Shown piece after piece: positions 51,193 through 58,456 of a DNA stretch of 64,000 nucleotides; within the stretch, counting starts at the first letter, position 1, and each line of letters opens with the position of its first letter. The notes under the pieces were generated by a model, which was not told where the DNA came from, made no database searches, and worked only from the letters and a program-made list of their open reading frames with translations. The translations under genes and the position numbers were made by a program. Location of the stretch: NCBI RefSeq assembly GCF_016722925.1, contig NZ_JAEQNC010000004.1, positions 310,001-374,000 on the forward strand, given 5' to 3'. This DNA is from Phytoamicus setariae (lineage in GTDB: Bacteria > Pseudomonadota > Alphaproteobacteria > Rhizobiales > Rhizobiaceae).

Positions 51193-51972
51193 ATGCCCAG
51201 CCCGATTATCGCCATTCCCGCCGACACGCGCGAACTGGACGGTTACAACTGGCATGCAACCCCGCACCAGTATGTCAACGCAGTGGTCAAGGGTACAGGC
51301 GCCACCGCCATCATCATCCCCGCACTGATCGAAGGCAACGATTTCGACGCCATCCTCGACCGTGTCGACGGCGTGATGCTGTCGGGCTCGCGAACCAATG
51401 TGTACCCTACCCTCTACGGTCGCGAGGTCAATGAGAGCGACGCTCCCTTTGACCGGCCACGCGATGCCACAGCACTCGAATTGATCCGCCGCACGATCGA
51501 TCGCGGCATACCGTTGCTGGCGATATGCCGTGGCATCCAGGAACTCAATGTGGCACTGGGCGGGACGCTCGAATCCGAGATCCAGGATAAGCCGGGCAAC
51601 TGGGATCATCGTCGTCCGGACGTGCCGGAACGCGACCGCATGTATGCGATCCGCCAGAAGGTTCATGTCAAGGAAGGCAGCTGCATCGCCGGCGTTCTCG
51701 GCACCGGCGAGTTCGAGGTCAATTCCCTGCACCGGCAGGCGATCGGCGAGACCGCGCCGCGGCTTGCGGTTGAGGCTGTCGCCGATGACGGTACTATCGA
51801 GGCCGTCTCGGTCATCGATGCCAAGAACTTCGCCGTTGGCGTCCAGTGGCACCCAGAATACTGGGTCGAGAGCGACGCCACCTCGGCACGCCTGTTCAAG
51901 GCCTTTGGCAATGCCGTCAAGGCCTACGCGGCCGCCCGTCGCTGGTCCAGCAGGAGCTTTACAAGGCGATAG
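51193..51972 (+). CDS. Class-I glutamine amidotransferase-like peptidase (PuuD family)
   Basis: A 259-residue gamma-glutamyl-GABA hydrolase-family protein (peptidase C26). The nucleophile is C112 in AICRGIQELN, and H220 and E222 are in QWHPEYW. PuuD releases GABA from gamma-glutamyl-GABA in putrescine breakdown; other family members cleave other gamma-glutamyl amides. ATG 51193 (or 51190) is preferred because GGAG sits just upstream; ATG 51172 would add 7 residues. The 3' end overlaps the converging msrQ gene by 49 bases. Confidence 0.82.
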   Translation: MPSPIIAIPADTRELDGYNWHATPHQYVNAVVKGTGATAIIIPALIEGNDFDAILDRVDGVMLSGSRTNVYPTLYGREVNESDAPFDRPRDATALELIRRTIDRGIPLLAICRGIQELNVALGGTLESEIQDKPGNWDHRRPDVPERDRMYAIRQKVHVKEGSCIAGVLGTGEFEVNSLHRQAIGETAPRLAVEAVADDGTIEAVSVIDAKNFAVGVQWHPEYWVESDATSARLFKAFGNAVKAYAAARRWSSRSFTRR

Positions 51973-52583
51973 CCAAGCAGGACGCCGATGATCGTCGCGT
52001 AGACGAACGGTCGCGGCGGCCAGCTTTTTACCGCCATGAAGAAATGGACCACGCCCAGCGTGGCAATGAGATAGACCAACTTGTGCAGCCTGCCCCAGCC
52101 GCGCCCGAGCGTGCGGATCGACCAGGTGTTCGAGGTCGCCGCCAGTGCGATCAGACCGACGAAAGCCGTCATCCCGAGGATGATATAGGGCCGCTTGAGG
52201 ATATCCACGAAGATGACCGGCAGGTTCATCCCCCGATCGAGGATGAAGTAGGTCAGGAAGTGCATCAGCACGTAGTAAAACGTCATCAGTCCCAGCGCCC
52301 GACGGAAGCGAATGAAATTCACGCGCGTCAGGTCGCGGAGAGGCGTGACCAGCAGGGTGGCGATCATGAAACGGAGCGCCCACTCTCCCAAGAGATGTTC
52401 GAATGTCTGGATCGGGTTGGCGCCGAGATCGTTGATCGCACCGTGGTAGAAGTACCAGGCAGCCGGGATGAACCCGATCCCATAGATCCACCACGGCGAA
52501 ATCTTCGCAAGCATCTTGTTGATCTGCCTGGGATAGTCGGCCTTGCGCGGCTTGGCGCCGGCTGCTTCGAGGGTCGCGTTCAT
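51924..52583 (-). CDS. msrQ: Protein-methionine-sulfoxide reductase haem-binding subunit
   Basis: A 219-residue ferric-reductase-like membrane protein (YedZ) with about six helices and conserved His residues (for example in VLMHFLTYF and RLHKLVYLI) that bind haem b. It passes electrons from the quinone pool to MsrP in the periplasm. Its start shares one base with the msrP stop (TGATG). Its last 49 bases overlap the 3' end of the converging PuuD-like gene. Confidence 0.92.
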   Translation of the reverse strand: MNATLEAAGAKPRKADYPRQINKMLAKISPWWIYGIGFIPAAWYFYHGAINDLGANPIQTFEHLLGEWALRFMIATLLVTPLRDLTRVNFIRFRRALGLMTFYYVLMHFLTYFILDRGMNLPVIFVDILKRPYIILGMTAFVGLIALAATSNTWSIRTLGRGWGRLHKLVYLIATLGVVHFFMAVKSWPPRPFVYATIIGVLLGYRLVKLLLDQRRAAA

Positions 52584-53530
52584 CAGTAGTCGACCATCAG
52601 ATCCATGCCGGCGTAAAGGTGCGCGACCTCCTCGCCATAGCCGTTGAATTTTTCGGTATCGCGCTTGCCGGTACCACCGAAGAACCCGCCGCCAGTACCC
52701 AGCACCCGCTCCTGCGCCTGGCTCCAGCGCGGATGATCTCGCTCAGGATTGACGTTGGAGTAAAAGCCGTATTCGCCGGGCGCCGCGACATTCCATGCCG
52801 TGACCGGCTGTTTGTCGGTGAGCGTGATCTTCTCGATCGATTTGATGCTCTTGAACCCGTATTTCCACGGCACCACAAGACGGATCGGGGCACCGTTCTG
52901 ATTTGGCAACACATCACCGTAGATGCCGACGGCCATGATCGCCAGGGGGTGCATGGCCTCGTCCAGCCTCAGCCCTTCGCGATAGGGCCAGTCGAGCACC
53001 GGGGTAAAACCGCCGACGCCCGGCATTTCCTCTGGCCTGAGCGCAGTCTGGAACGCCACATACTTGGCACTACCGAGCGGCTCGGCTTGTTTGATAAGTT
53101 CCGAGAGTGCAAAGCCGGTCCACGGCACGACCATCGACCAGGCCTCGACGCAACGGAAACGGTATATACGTTCCTCGAGCGGCATCTTGGCTATGAGGTC
53201 AGCAACATCGAATTCCATCGGCGTCTTGACCAGGCCGTCGATCTTGATTTTCCAGGGCATCGGCTTGAAGTCGCCGGAATAGGCGGCGGGGTCGCCCTTG
53301 CTGGTGCCGAACTCGTAGTAGTTGTTGTAAGTCGTCGCGTCTTCCCGGGGCGTGATCTTGTCATTGACGATATAGGTCGACTGACTGGCCTTGAGGGCAG
53401 CCTCTGCGGATGTCGCCGCACCGATCAACCCGGCAGCGATCGCTCCCGTCATGAATTGCCGACGCTTCATGAAAAGCAATTTCGGCGTGATCTCGGAAGA
53501 GGGTATGTGGGGAACTTTGTAAGCCGGCAT
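52583..53530 (-). CDS. msrP: Protein-methionine-sulfoxide reductase catalytic subunit
   Basis: A 315-residue molybdenum-cofactor enzyme (YedY) that repairs oxidised methionine in periplasmic proteins. The Tat signal has Arg-Arg at residues 23-24 ([10 protein letters not shown]), and the Mo-ligating cysteine is C127 in [13 protein letters not shown] 53530 precedes a normal N-terminus; the open frame upstream is not family-like. It forms an operon with msrQ. Confidence 0.94.
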   Translation of the reverse strand: MPAYKVPHIPSSEITPKLLFMKRRQFMTGAIAAGLIGAATSAEAALKASQSTYIVNDKITPREDATTYNNYYEFGTSKGDPAAYSGDFKPMPWKIKIDGLVKTPMEFDVADLIAKMPLEERIYRFRCVEAWSMVVPWTGFALSELIKQAEPLGSAKYVAFQTALRPEEMPGVGGFTPVLDWPYREGLRLDEAMHPLAIMAVGIYGDVLPNQNGAPIRLVVPWKYGFKSIKSIEKITLTDKQPVTAWNVAAPGEYGFYSNVNPERDHPRWSQAQERVLGTGGGFFGGTGKRDTEKFNGYGEEVAHLYAGMDLMVDY

Positions 53531-53678
53531 GACGATCCTCGATCCTGATTGGTTCGGGGAGTATACGTCAAACCGGCCAGAGAGTTTCGCAACTCTTGTC
53601 ACAACGGTGTGAAATCGTTGTCTGGCCGCGATCACGCTGCAGTGTGCGCACGGCACCGTTTCGTGATCGCGATGCACA

Positions 53679-53882
53679 TCATTTCTTCAGGCGCGAGCGA
53701 ACCCAGAAGATCAGGAAGAACGCCAGCACGATCGCCACGCCTGCGGCAAAGCCGAGCACCGGCGAGTAGGCGCCGATTGCCAGCACGATCTTCGGCATGA
53801 AATAGAGCGCGGAGCCCGCGGCCAGCAGGATGATCGCCGCTGCTATGGCGGTGTTGCGCGTTTCGTTGCGATCGCTAGTCAC
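53679..53882 (-). CDS. Small two-helix membrane protein
   Basis: A 67-residue protein starting at GTG 53882, which overlaps the stop of the acetyltransferase gene (GTGA). It has a hydrophilic N-terminus, two hydrophobic helices (about residues 13-33 and 38-60) and a basic tail (RSRLKK). No family is recognised. Coupling to the GNAT gene suggests coexpression. Confidence 0.65.
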   Translation of the reverse strand: MTSDRNETRNTAIAAAIILLAAGSALYFMPKIVLAIGAYSPVLGFAAGVAIVLAFFLIFWVRSRLKK

Positions 53883-54571
53883 TGTTCTATCTCCTTGGCG
53901 ATACCCGAGCGAATAGCGACAAGCGTCTTCTTCTGCATTCCGTCGGCATCGAAATTTGCCGGGTCGAGCCAGGCTTCGAAAGCGGCATTCAACAGCGGCC
54001 ATTCGTCATCGATGATCGAAAACCATGCCGTATCGCGATTGCCGCCACGCGAGACCGAGTGTTTACGGAAAACGCCTTCGAAGGTAAAGCCCAACCGCTC
54101 GGCCGTTACCTTGCTTTTGGCATTGCCGTTGTGGCACTTCCACTCATAGCGCCTGTATCCCAGATCCTCGAACACATGCTTGGCCATCAGGTAGTGGACT
54201 TCAGTGGATATCGGCGAGCGGGCCATGGCCGGACCGTGTGCCACGCCGCCCACTTCGGTGACGCCGTTGGCCGTATCGGTGCGCATGTAGTTGGCCATGC
54301 CAAGAATCTTGCCGGACGTGTTGTCCCTGAAGATCTCGGTTATCCAGCCGGTCTTGGCGACCGCATCGAGCCAATCGCCGAAAGCAGCCTCGTCGGCGAA
54401 ATCGGGTGCAGCAAAATATTGCAGCAGCTGGTTGATGCCCTCCTGCCCCAGCGCATCCCACAAGCCTCCGAGATGCTCTGCACGCTTGTAGGGCTCCACC
54501 GTCACATAGCGGCCCTTGAGAGTAACAGGCTGTACGGCGGGGCGCGGCTTCCAGTTCTTCAGATCTTCCAT
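53879..54571 (-). CDS. GNAT family N-acetyltransferase (RimJ/RimL-like)
   Basis: A 230-residue acetyltransferase. The GNAT core shows ILGMANYM (beta 4), and the C-terminal acetyl-CoA loop region (HNGNAKSKVTAERLGFTFEG) matches the RimJ/RimL-type Asn-x-x-Ser...Lys-x-Gly-Phe pattern. Likely acceptor is a protein N-terminus or small amine; undetermined. ATG 54571 is used. It is cotranscribed with the small membrane protein downstream. Confidence 0.85.
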   Translation of the reverse strand: MEDLKNWKPRPAVQPVTLKGRYVTVEPYKRAEHLGGLWDALGQEGINQLLQYFAAPDFADEAAFGDWLDAVAKTGWITEIFRDNTSGKILGMANYMRTDTANGVTEVGGVAHGPAMARSPISTEVHYLMAKHVFEDLGYRRYEWKCHNGNAKSKVTAERLGFTFEGVFRKHSVSRGGNRDTAWFSIIDDEWPLLNAAFEAWLDPANFDADGMQKKTLVAIRSGIAKEIEQ

Positions 54572-54595
54572 GAAAGGGCTCTCTCAAATGCGAAA

Positions 54596-54621
54596 TCGGA
54601 GGCGATATTCATCGCCTCCGA
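54596..54621 (-). terminator. Hairpin after the TerB/DUF533 gene
   Basis: TCGGAGGCGAT (54596-54606) pairs perfectly with ATCGCCTCCGA (54611-54621) around a 4-base loop. On the minus strand it is followed by TTTCGCATTT, a weak T-tract, so it probably acts as a terminator for the gene ending at 54660. Confidence 0.6.
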
Positions 54622-54659
54622 CCATGATAGACAAGTCAAATTTGTTGATGGATACCGGC

Positions 54660-55373
54660 TTATGCAACCTTCGCGCTGGAGACCGTCGCTTCGATATGGT
54701 CGACGAGGGCATCCGCGAGGCCGAGGCGGCCGGCGAGCAGATCGAGATAACCGCGTTCGGCACGCGAATCCGGCTCGATCGCAATACGGGAAGCCGTGTA
54801 GAGTTCGACCTTCTGGCTGTCGGTACGGGCAGCGCCGACGATCGCATCGAGATCCACCGGACTGGCAAGTTCGCTTTCGAGGAAGGCCTGTGCATCGGCC
54901 CCTAGCCCCGCGAGCTTGACCTTGCCGAGAATGGCTTCGCGTTCGGCGTCATCTATATGGCCATCGGCGCGGGCGGCGGCGATCATCGCGCGAACGAGAA
55001 CGACGGCGAAATCGGCACTGTTGGCATCGTCTTCCACGCCGAACCCCGTCCCGGTCGGTGCAGGCAGCAGTTCGGGGCCGTTCGACGCCGCCGCGCCCGC
55101 ATCCGCCGTCTGCGGTTGCTGACCATCCTGCCAGTTCTTGTAGGCCTGATAGCCGAGGCCGGCGATGGCAGCCAGTCCACCCAGCTTCAGGGCGGAACCG
55201 GTCAGCTGCCGACCAGTGCCTGTGCCGAGCAGCACGGCAGCAATTGCGCCTGTCACAAGCGGATTATCCTTCGCCATCTGGCCGAGTTGCCCGGCCCGGT
55301 CCTTCACCGTTCCGCCTGCCCCTGGAACCTGGCTGCCCAGAAGTTGATCCAAGAGCTTCCTTGCGTCGAACAT
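54660..55373 (-). CDS. DUF533/TerB-like tellurite-resistance family protein
   Basis: A 237-residue protein of the YebE/DUF533 type: an N-terminal segment with hydrophobic helices (PLVTGAIAAVLLGTGTG, GLAAIAGLGYQAYKNWQ), an Ala/Gly/Pro-rich linker, and a C-terminal TerB-like helical domain (AMIAAARADGHIDDAEREAI) with an acidic metal-binding-type pattern. It is membrane associated by appearance. AGGAGG precedes ATG 55373. Function in the family is unclear. Confidence 0.82.
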   Translation of the reverse strand: MFDARKLLDQLLGSQVPGAGGTVKDRAGQLGQMAKDNPLVTGAIAAVLLGTGTGRQLTGSALKLGGLAAIAGLGYQAYKNWQDGQQPQTADAGAAASNGPELLPAPTGTGFGVEDDANSADFAVVLVRAMIAAARADGHIDDAEREAILGKVKLAGLGADAQAFLESELASPVDLDAIVGAARTDSQKVELYTASRIAIEPDSRAERGYLDLLAGRLGLADALVDHIEATVSSAKVA

Positions 55374-55470
55374 GTATTCCTCCTAGCGGGTTTGCGTCAG
55401 ATACGCTTCAACATAGGAGTGCTATCACGGCTTTGCAAAGGCATGGCCGCAATCATTTCTGGCAGCTTTT

Positions 55471-56109
55471 TCAGCTGCGCAACCCGGAGGCCTCTGCGGC
55501 AAGCCTTGTAATTCCTGCCCAATCCCCTGCTTCGACCATGGCCTTGGGGGCCACCCAGGAGCCGCCGACGCAGACAACATTCGGCAGGCTGAGATAATCG
55601 CGGGCGTTCTTTAGCGAGATGCCGCCGGTGGGGCAGAACAGGATGCCATTGAGCGGCGAGGACAGCGCATTGAGATAGGGCGCGCCGCCAGCCTGCTCGG
55701 CAGGGAAAAACTTTATCACGCTATAGCCGCGGTCACGCACGGTCATGATTTCGGTCGCGGTCGCCGTACCGGGCAGCAGCGGAATATCGCTCTGGTCTGC
55801 CGCATCGAGCACGGCAGGGCCTGCGCCCGGCGACACGATGAATTTCGAACCAGCCTTGACGGCCAGGTCCCACTGCTTGGCGTCGAGCACGGTGCCTGCA
55901 CCGGCAACGGCACCCTCGACTTCGTCGGCGACGGCCTTGATGGCGTCCAGCGCAGCGGGTGTCCTCAGGGTAATTTCGATCGCTTTCAGACCGCCGGCGA
56001 CGAGCGCGCGGGCAAGCGGTACCGCCGACTTCGCATCATCGATGACAATGACCGGCACGACAGGCTGGAGCCGAAGAGTGGAGAGAAGAGCATCTGTTTT
56101 GCCACTCAT
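55471..56109 (-). CDS. eda: 2-dehydro-3-deoxy-6-phosphogluconate aldolase
   Basis: A 212-residue class-I aldolase that splits KDPG into pyruvate and glyceraldehyde-3-phosphate in the Entner-Doudoroff pathway. The Schiff-base lysine is K133 (VIKFFPAEQAGG), the general-base Glu is E45, and R49 is in EITLRT. The usual C-terminal FCPTGGI phosphate-binding loop is present. ATG 56109 starts the gene, divergent from the WYL regulator. Confidence 0.93.
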   Translation of the reverse strand: MSGKTDALLSTLRLQPVVPVIVIDDAKSAVPLARALVAGGLKAIEITLRTPAALDAIKAVADEVEGAVAGAGTVLDAKQWDLAVKAGSKFIVSPGAGPAVLDAADQSDIPLLPGTATATEIMTVRDRGYSVIKFFPAEQAGGAPYLNALSSPLNGILFCPTGGISLKNARDYLSLPNVVCVGGSWVAPKAMVEAGDWAGITRLAAEASGLRS

Positions 56110-56256
56110 GGCGCAATCCTTTCAAACGATTGAATTCGGGGCAACTGATAAAGGAGGCAGCCCATCATGTCGAGATAAAATTGCTTGTTCAACGCTGCCA
56201 CGCCATGACAGTATCGCAGGCAGATTCCTCGCAGTTGCCATTCAAGGAGAGTCGCA

Positions 56257-56961
56257 ATTTCTCGCTCCGAACGTTTGCTGGAACTTATCCAGACGCTTCG
56301 ACGGCACCGTCGTCCGGTCAGCGGCCAAACGCTCGCAGACGAGACGGGCGTGAGCCTGCGCACGCTTTATCGCGACATTGCCACGCTGCAGGGACAGGGC
56401 GCCGACATCGAAGGCGAACCCGGGCTCGGCTATATCCTCAAGCCGGGCTTCATGCTGCCGCCGTTGATGTTCTCCGAAGATGAGATTGAGGCGCTGGCAC
56501 TCGGCGCACGCTGGGTGGCCAGTCGCACGGATGACGAATTGGCTCGGGCAGCGGCAAATGCGCTGACGAAGATTGCCGCAGTGCTACCGGAAGACCTTCG
56601 GCCACGCATCGAAAGCGAAGGGCTGCGCGTTGGACCCAACCCCGCGCTGGAACCGGTTTCGGTCGATCTTGCCGTCATCCGAAAGGCGATCAGGCAGGAG
56701 CACATGCTGGAGATCAACTATCTCGACGCAGCATCGCAGGAAACCACCCGGCGCATCTGGCCGTTCATGCTTGGATATATGGAACGCGTGCGCATCCTCG
56801 GCGCCTGGTGTGAGTTGCGCAACGGCATAAGGCATTTTCGGACCGACCGGATTCTCAGCCTTGAACAGACCGGAAAGCGCTATCCGCAGCGCAAGGCCGT
56901 GCTCCTCAAGGCCTGGAAGGAGCAGCAGGGCATGAGCGAATCCAATACTGACAAAATTTGA
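56257..56961 (+). CDS. YafY-type HTH/WYL transcriptional regulator, probable ATT start
   Basis: A 234-residue regulator with an N-terminal winged HTH (LLELIQTLRRHRRPVSGQTL onward) and a C-terminal WYL domain (LEINYLDAASQETTRRIWP). Homologues start Met-Ser-Arg-Ser-Glu-Arg-Leu-Leu-Glu-Leu. Here that stretch is encoded as ATT-TCT-CGC-TCC from 56257. AAGGAG at 56244-56249 lies 7 bases before this ATT. Between the in-frame stop at 56206 and 56257 there is no ATG, GTG or TTG; the next is TTG 56275, 25 bases after the ribosome-binding site. An ATT start, as in infC, is therefore the best reading. It precedes VOC and EVE genes that it may regulate. Confidence 0.85.
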   Translation: MSRSERLLELIQTLRRHRRPVSGQTLADETGVSLRTLYRDIATLQGQGADIEGEPGLGYILKPGFMLPPLMFSEDEIEALALGARWVASRTDDELARAAANALTKIAAVLPEDLRPRIESEGLRVGPNPALEPVSVDLAVIRKAIRQEHMLEINYLDAASQETTRRIWPFMLGYMERVRILGAWCELRNGIRHFRTDRILSLEQTGKRYPQRKAVLLKAWKEQQGMSESNTDKI

Positions 56962-56967
56962 CAGCAT

Positions 56968-57028
56968 ATGGATATATTCCTTTCCGCGAGGGCCGCTGGC
57001 GGCCGAACCGGGAAAAGAATATATCCAT
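56968..57028. promoter_or_regulatory. 61-bp palindrome covering the VOC start codon
   Basis: ATGGATATATTCCTTTCC (56968-56985) and GGAAAAGAATATATCCAT (57011-57028) are inverted repeats matching at 17 of 18 positions. The 25-base centre itself contains GGCCGC-TG-GCGGCC. The right arm includes the ribosome-binding site and first ATG bases of the VOC gene. It could be a DNA operator for the WYL regulator or an RNA hairpin hiding the start. A 20-codon frame from ATG 56968 ends at TGA 57028-57030, overlapping the VOC start. Confidence 0.7.
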
Positions 57029-57395
57029 GATGTTGAACTATGTACTGCTCTATGTCGAAAACGTGCCCCGCAGCCGCGACTTCTACGTCCGACTGCTCGA
57101 CTTGCGGCCGGTCGAAGAGTCCGGGAACTTCGTGTTGTTCGTGCTGCCCTCGGGCGTCAAGTTCGGGCTTTGGGCCAGCCATGCTATCAAGCCATCAGCA
57201 AGTGCGCCGGGAGGATGCGAACTCGGCATCCCCGTCGAAAGCCGCGCAGATGTCGATCGGCTGGCATCCGAATGGCATCAACAAGGCATCGAAATCATCC
57301 AACGCCCTGAGGACATGGATTTCGGACGCACCTTTACAGCATTCGATCCCGATGGCCACCGGCTGCGGGTCTTGCATCTGGACATTGGACAATGA
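57027..57395 (+). CDS. VOC family protein
   Basis: A 122-residue VOC-fold protein ([20 protein letters not shown] start, [14 protein letters not shown] end) like glyoxalase-family and resistance proteins. ATG 57027 or 57030 lies within the right arm of a 61-bp palindrome. It overlaps the EVE gene by 4 bases (ATGA). It follows the WYL regulator, so the three form a likely unit; the substrate is unknown. Confidence 0.8.
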   Translation: MMLNYVLLYVENVPRSRDFYVRLLDLRPVEESGNFVLFVLPSGVKFGLWASHAIKPSASAPGGCELGIPVESRADVDRLASEWHQQGIEIIQRPEDMDFGRTFTAFDPDGHRLRVLHLDIGQ

Positions 57396-57817
57396 GCGCC
57401 TGGATCGGGGTCGCCTCCGCCGATCATGTCGGCCGAGGTCGCCAGGGCGGCTTCATGCAGGTGTGCCACGGCAAAGGCGGCCCGCTATCCCGCATCAAAC
57501 CCGGCGATCACGTATTCTACTACTCGCCATCCACGACTATGGGCGGCGGCGTTGCCCTGCAAGCGATAACCGCAGCCGGTCGGGTGAGAGATGGCGTGCC
57601 CTACCCCTTCGACATGGGTGACGGCTTCGTGCCCTATCGGCGCGACGTAGACTGGCTCGACGCAAAAACGGTGCCGATCCGGCCGCTGCTGGACGCGCTT
57701 GAACTGACGCGCGGACGCGCCGCTTGGGGTGCGGTCTTTCGGTTCGGCATCGTCAAGATCTCCGAACACGACTGCAAGCTGCTTCTGCATGCAATGCAGG
57801 CCCGGCAAGGACGGTGA
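57392..57817 (+). CDS. EVE domain-containing protein
   Basis: A 141-residue EVE/PUA-like protein: N-terminal [20 protein letters not shown], then [20 protein letters not shown], the region that shapes the small-molecule or base-binding pocket, and a C-terminal [12 protein letters not shown] strand. EVE domains are related to YTH/PUA domains and bind modified bases. Translation is coupled to the VOC gene by ATGA overlap. It converges on the Rrf2 gene, ending 6 bases from its stop. Confidence 0.82.
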   Translation: MSAWIGVASADHVGRGRQGGFMQVCHGKGGPLSRIKPGDHVFYYSPSTTMGGGVALQAITAAGRVRDGVPYPFDMGDGFVPYRRDVDWLDAKTVPIRPLLDALELTRGRAAWGAVFRFGIVKISEHDCKLLLHAMQARQGR

Positions 57818-57823
57818 CGCGGA

Positions 57824-58273
57824 TCAGGACGCGGTTTCTTTCTCGGCAGCGGCGCTTTGGTCGCTGTCGATGAATTGAGAGAGCGTCATGTTGTCGAGGA
57901 TTTCGGCCATGGCATCTCGCACCTCCGTCATCGACAGGCGCACCAGACATTCGTCCGGGTTGGAACAGTCGTCGCAGACTTCAAACGCCGTTCGGCTGGC
58001 GCAGCGGATCGGCGCAAGCGGCCCGTCCAACGTCCGGATCACCTGACCGATACGGATTTCGTCAGCCGTCTTCGAAAGAGAGTATCCACCGCCCGGACCT
58101 TTTTTCGAGCGGAGAATGCCGGCCTTTCGCAATTCGAGCAGGATCGCGTCGAGAAACTTCTTCGGAATATTATTGCGCTCGGCGATGTCGGTGATGAATG
58201 CGGTCTCGCCCGGCGGGAGCTTCGCCAGGTCGGCAAGTGCCTTCAGCCCGTATTTTCCCTTTTTGGTCAGCAT
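57824..58273 (-). CDS. Rrf2 family regulator with four-cysteine cluster
   Basis: A 149-residue Rrf2 protein with N-terminal winged HTH (KKGKYGLKALADLAKLPPG onward; GPGGGYSLSK wing). Cysteines C91, C100, C103 and C109 form a C-x8-C-x2-C-x5-C cluster, in the place where IscR/NsrR carry three iron-sulfur ligands but with different spacing, so Fe-S or redox sensing is likely. ATG 58273 starts the standard Met-Leu-Thr-Lys-Lys-Gly-Lys-Tyr. It is neither RirA nor IscR by sequence. Confidence 0.87.
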   Translation of the reverse strand: MLTKKGKYGLKALADLAKLPPGETAFITDIAERNNIPKKFLDAILLELRKAGILRSKKGPGGGYSLSKTADEIRIGQVIRTLDGPLAPIRCASRTAFEVCDDCSNPDECLVRLSMTEVRDAMAEILDNMTLSQFIDSDQSAAAEKETAS

Positions 58274-58347
58274 GACAGCCTCTTTTCGAACCAGCGGCTC
58301 AGTCGCGATTTCAGCACGGCAGGCCCACAATGTTCTTCTTCATCCAT

Positions 58348-58375
58348 ATATTTAGTATAAATAATGAATTTTGCA
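58348..58375 (-). promoter_or_regulatory. Promoter of the Rrf2 gene with a palindrome over the -10
   Basis: On the minus strand, TTGCAA (58370-58375) and TAAATA (58348-58353) are spaced 16 bp as -35 and -10. The palindrome TATTTA-GTA-TAAATA (58348-58362) covers the -10, where a repressor such as the Rrf2 protein itself could bind. Confidence 0.45.
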
Positions 58376-58456
58376 AGGTTTTTGCCGTGGCTGACACGAA
58401 AAACCGCCGTTCCCCACGCGTTTTGGGCAGACATAGACAAAAAACCGGCACTTCCG

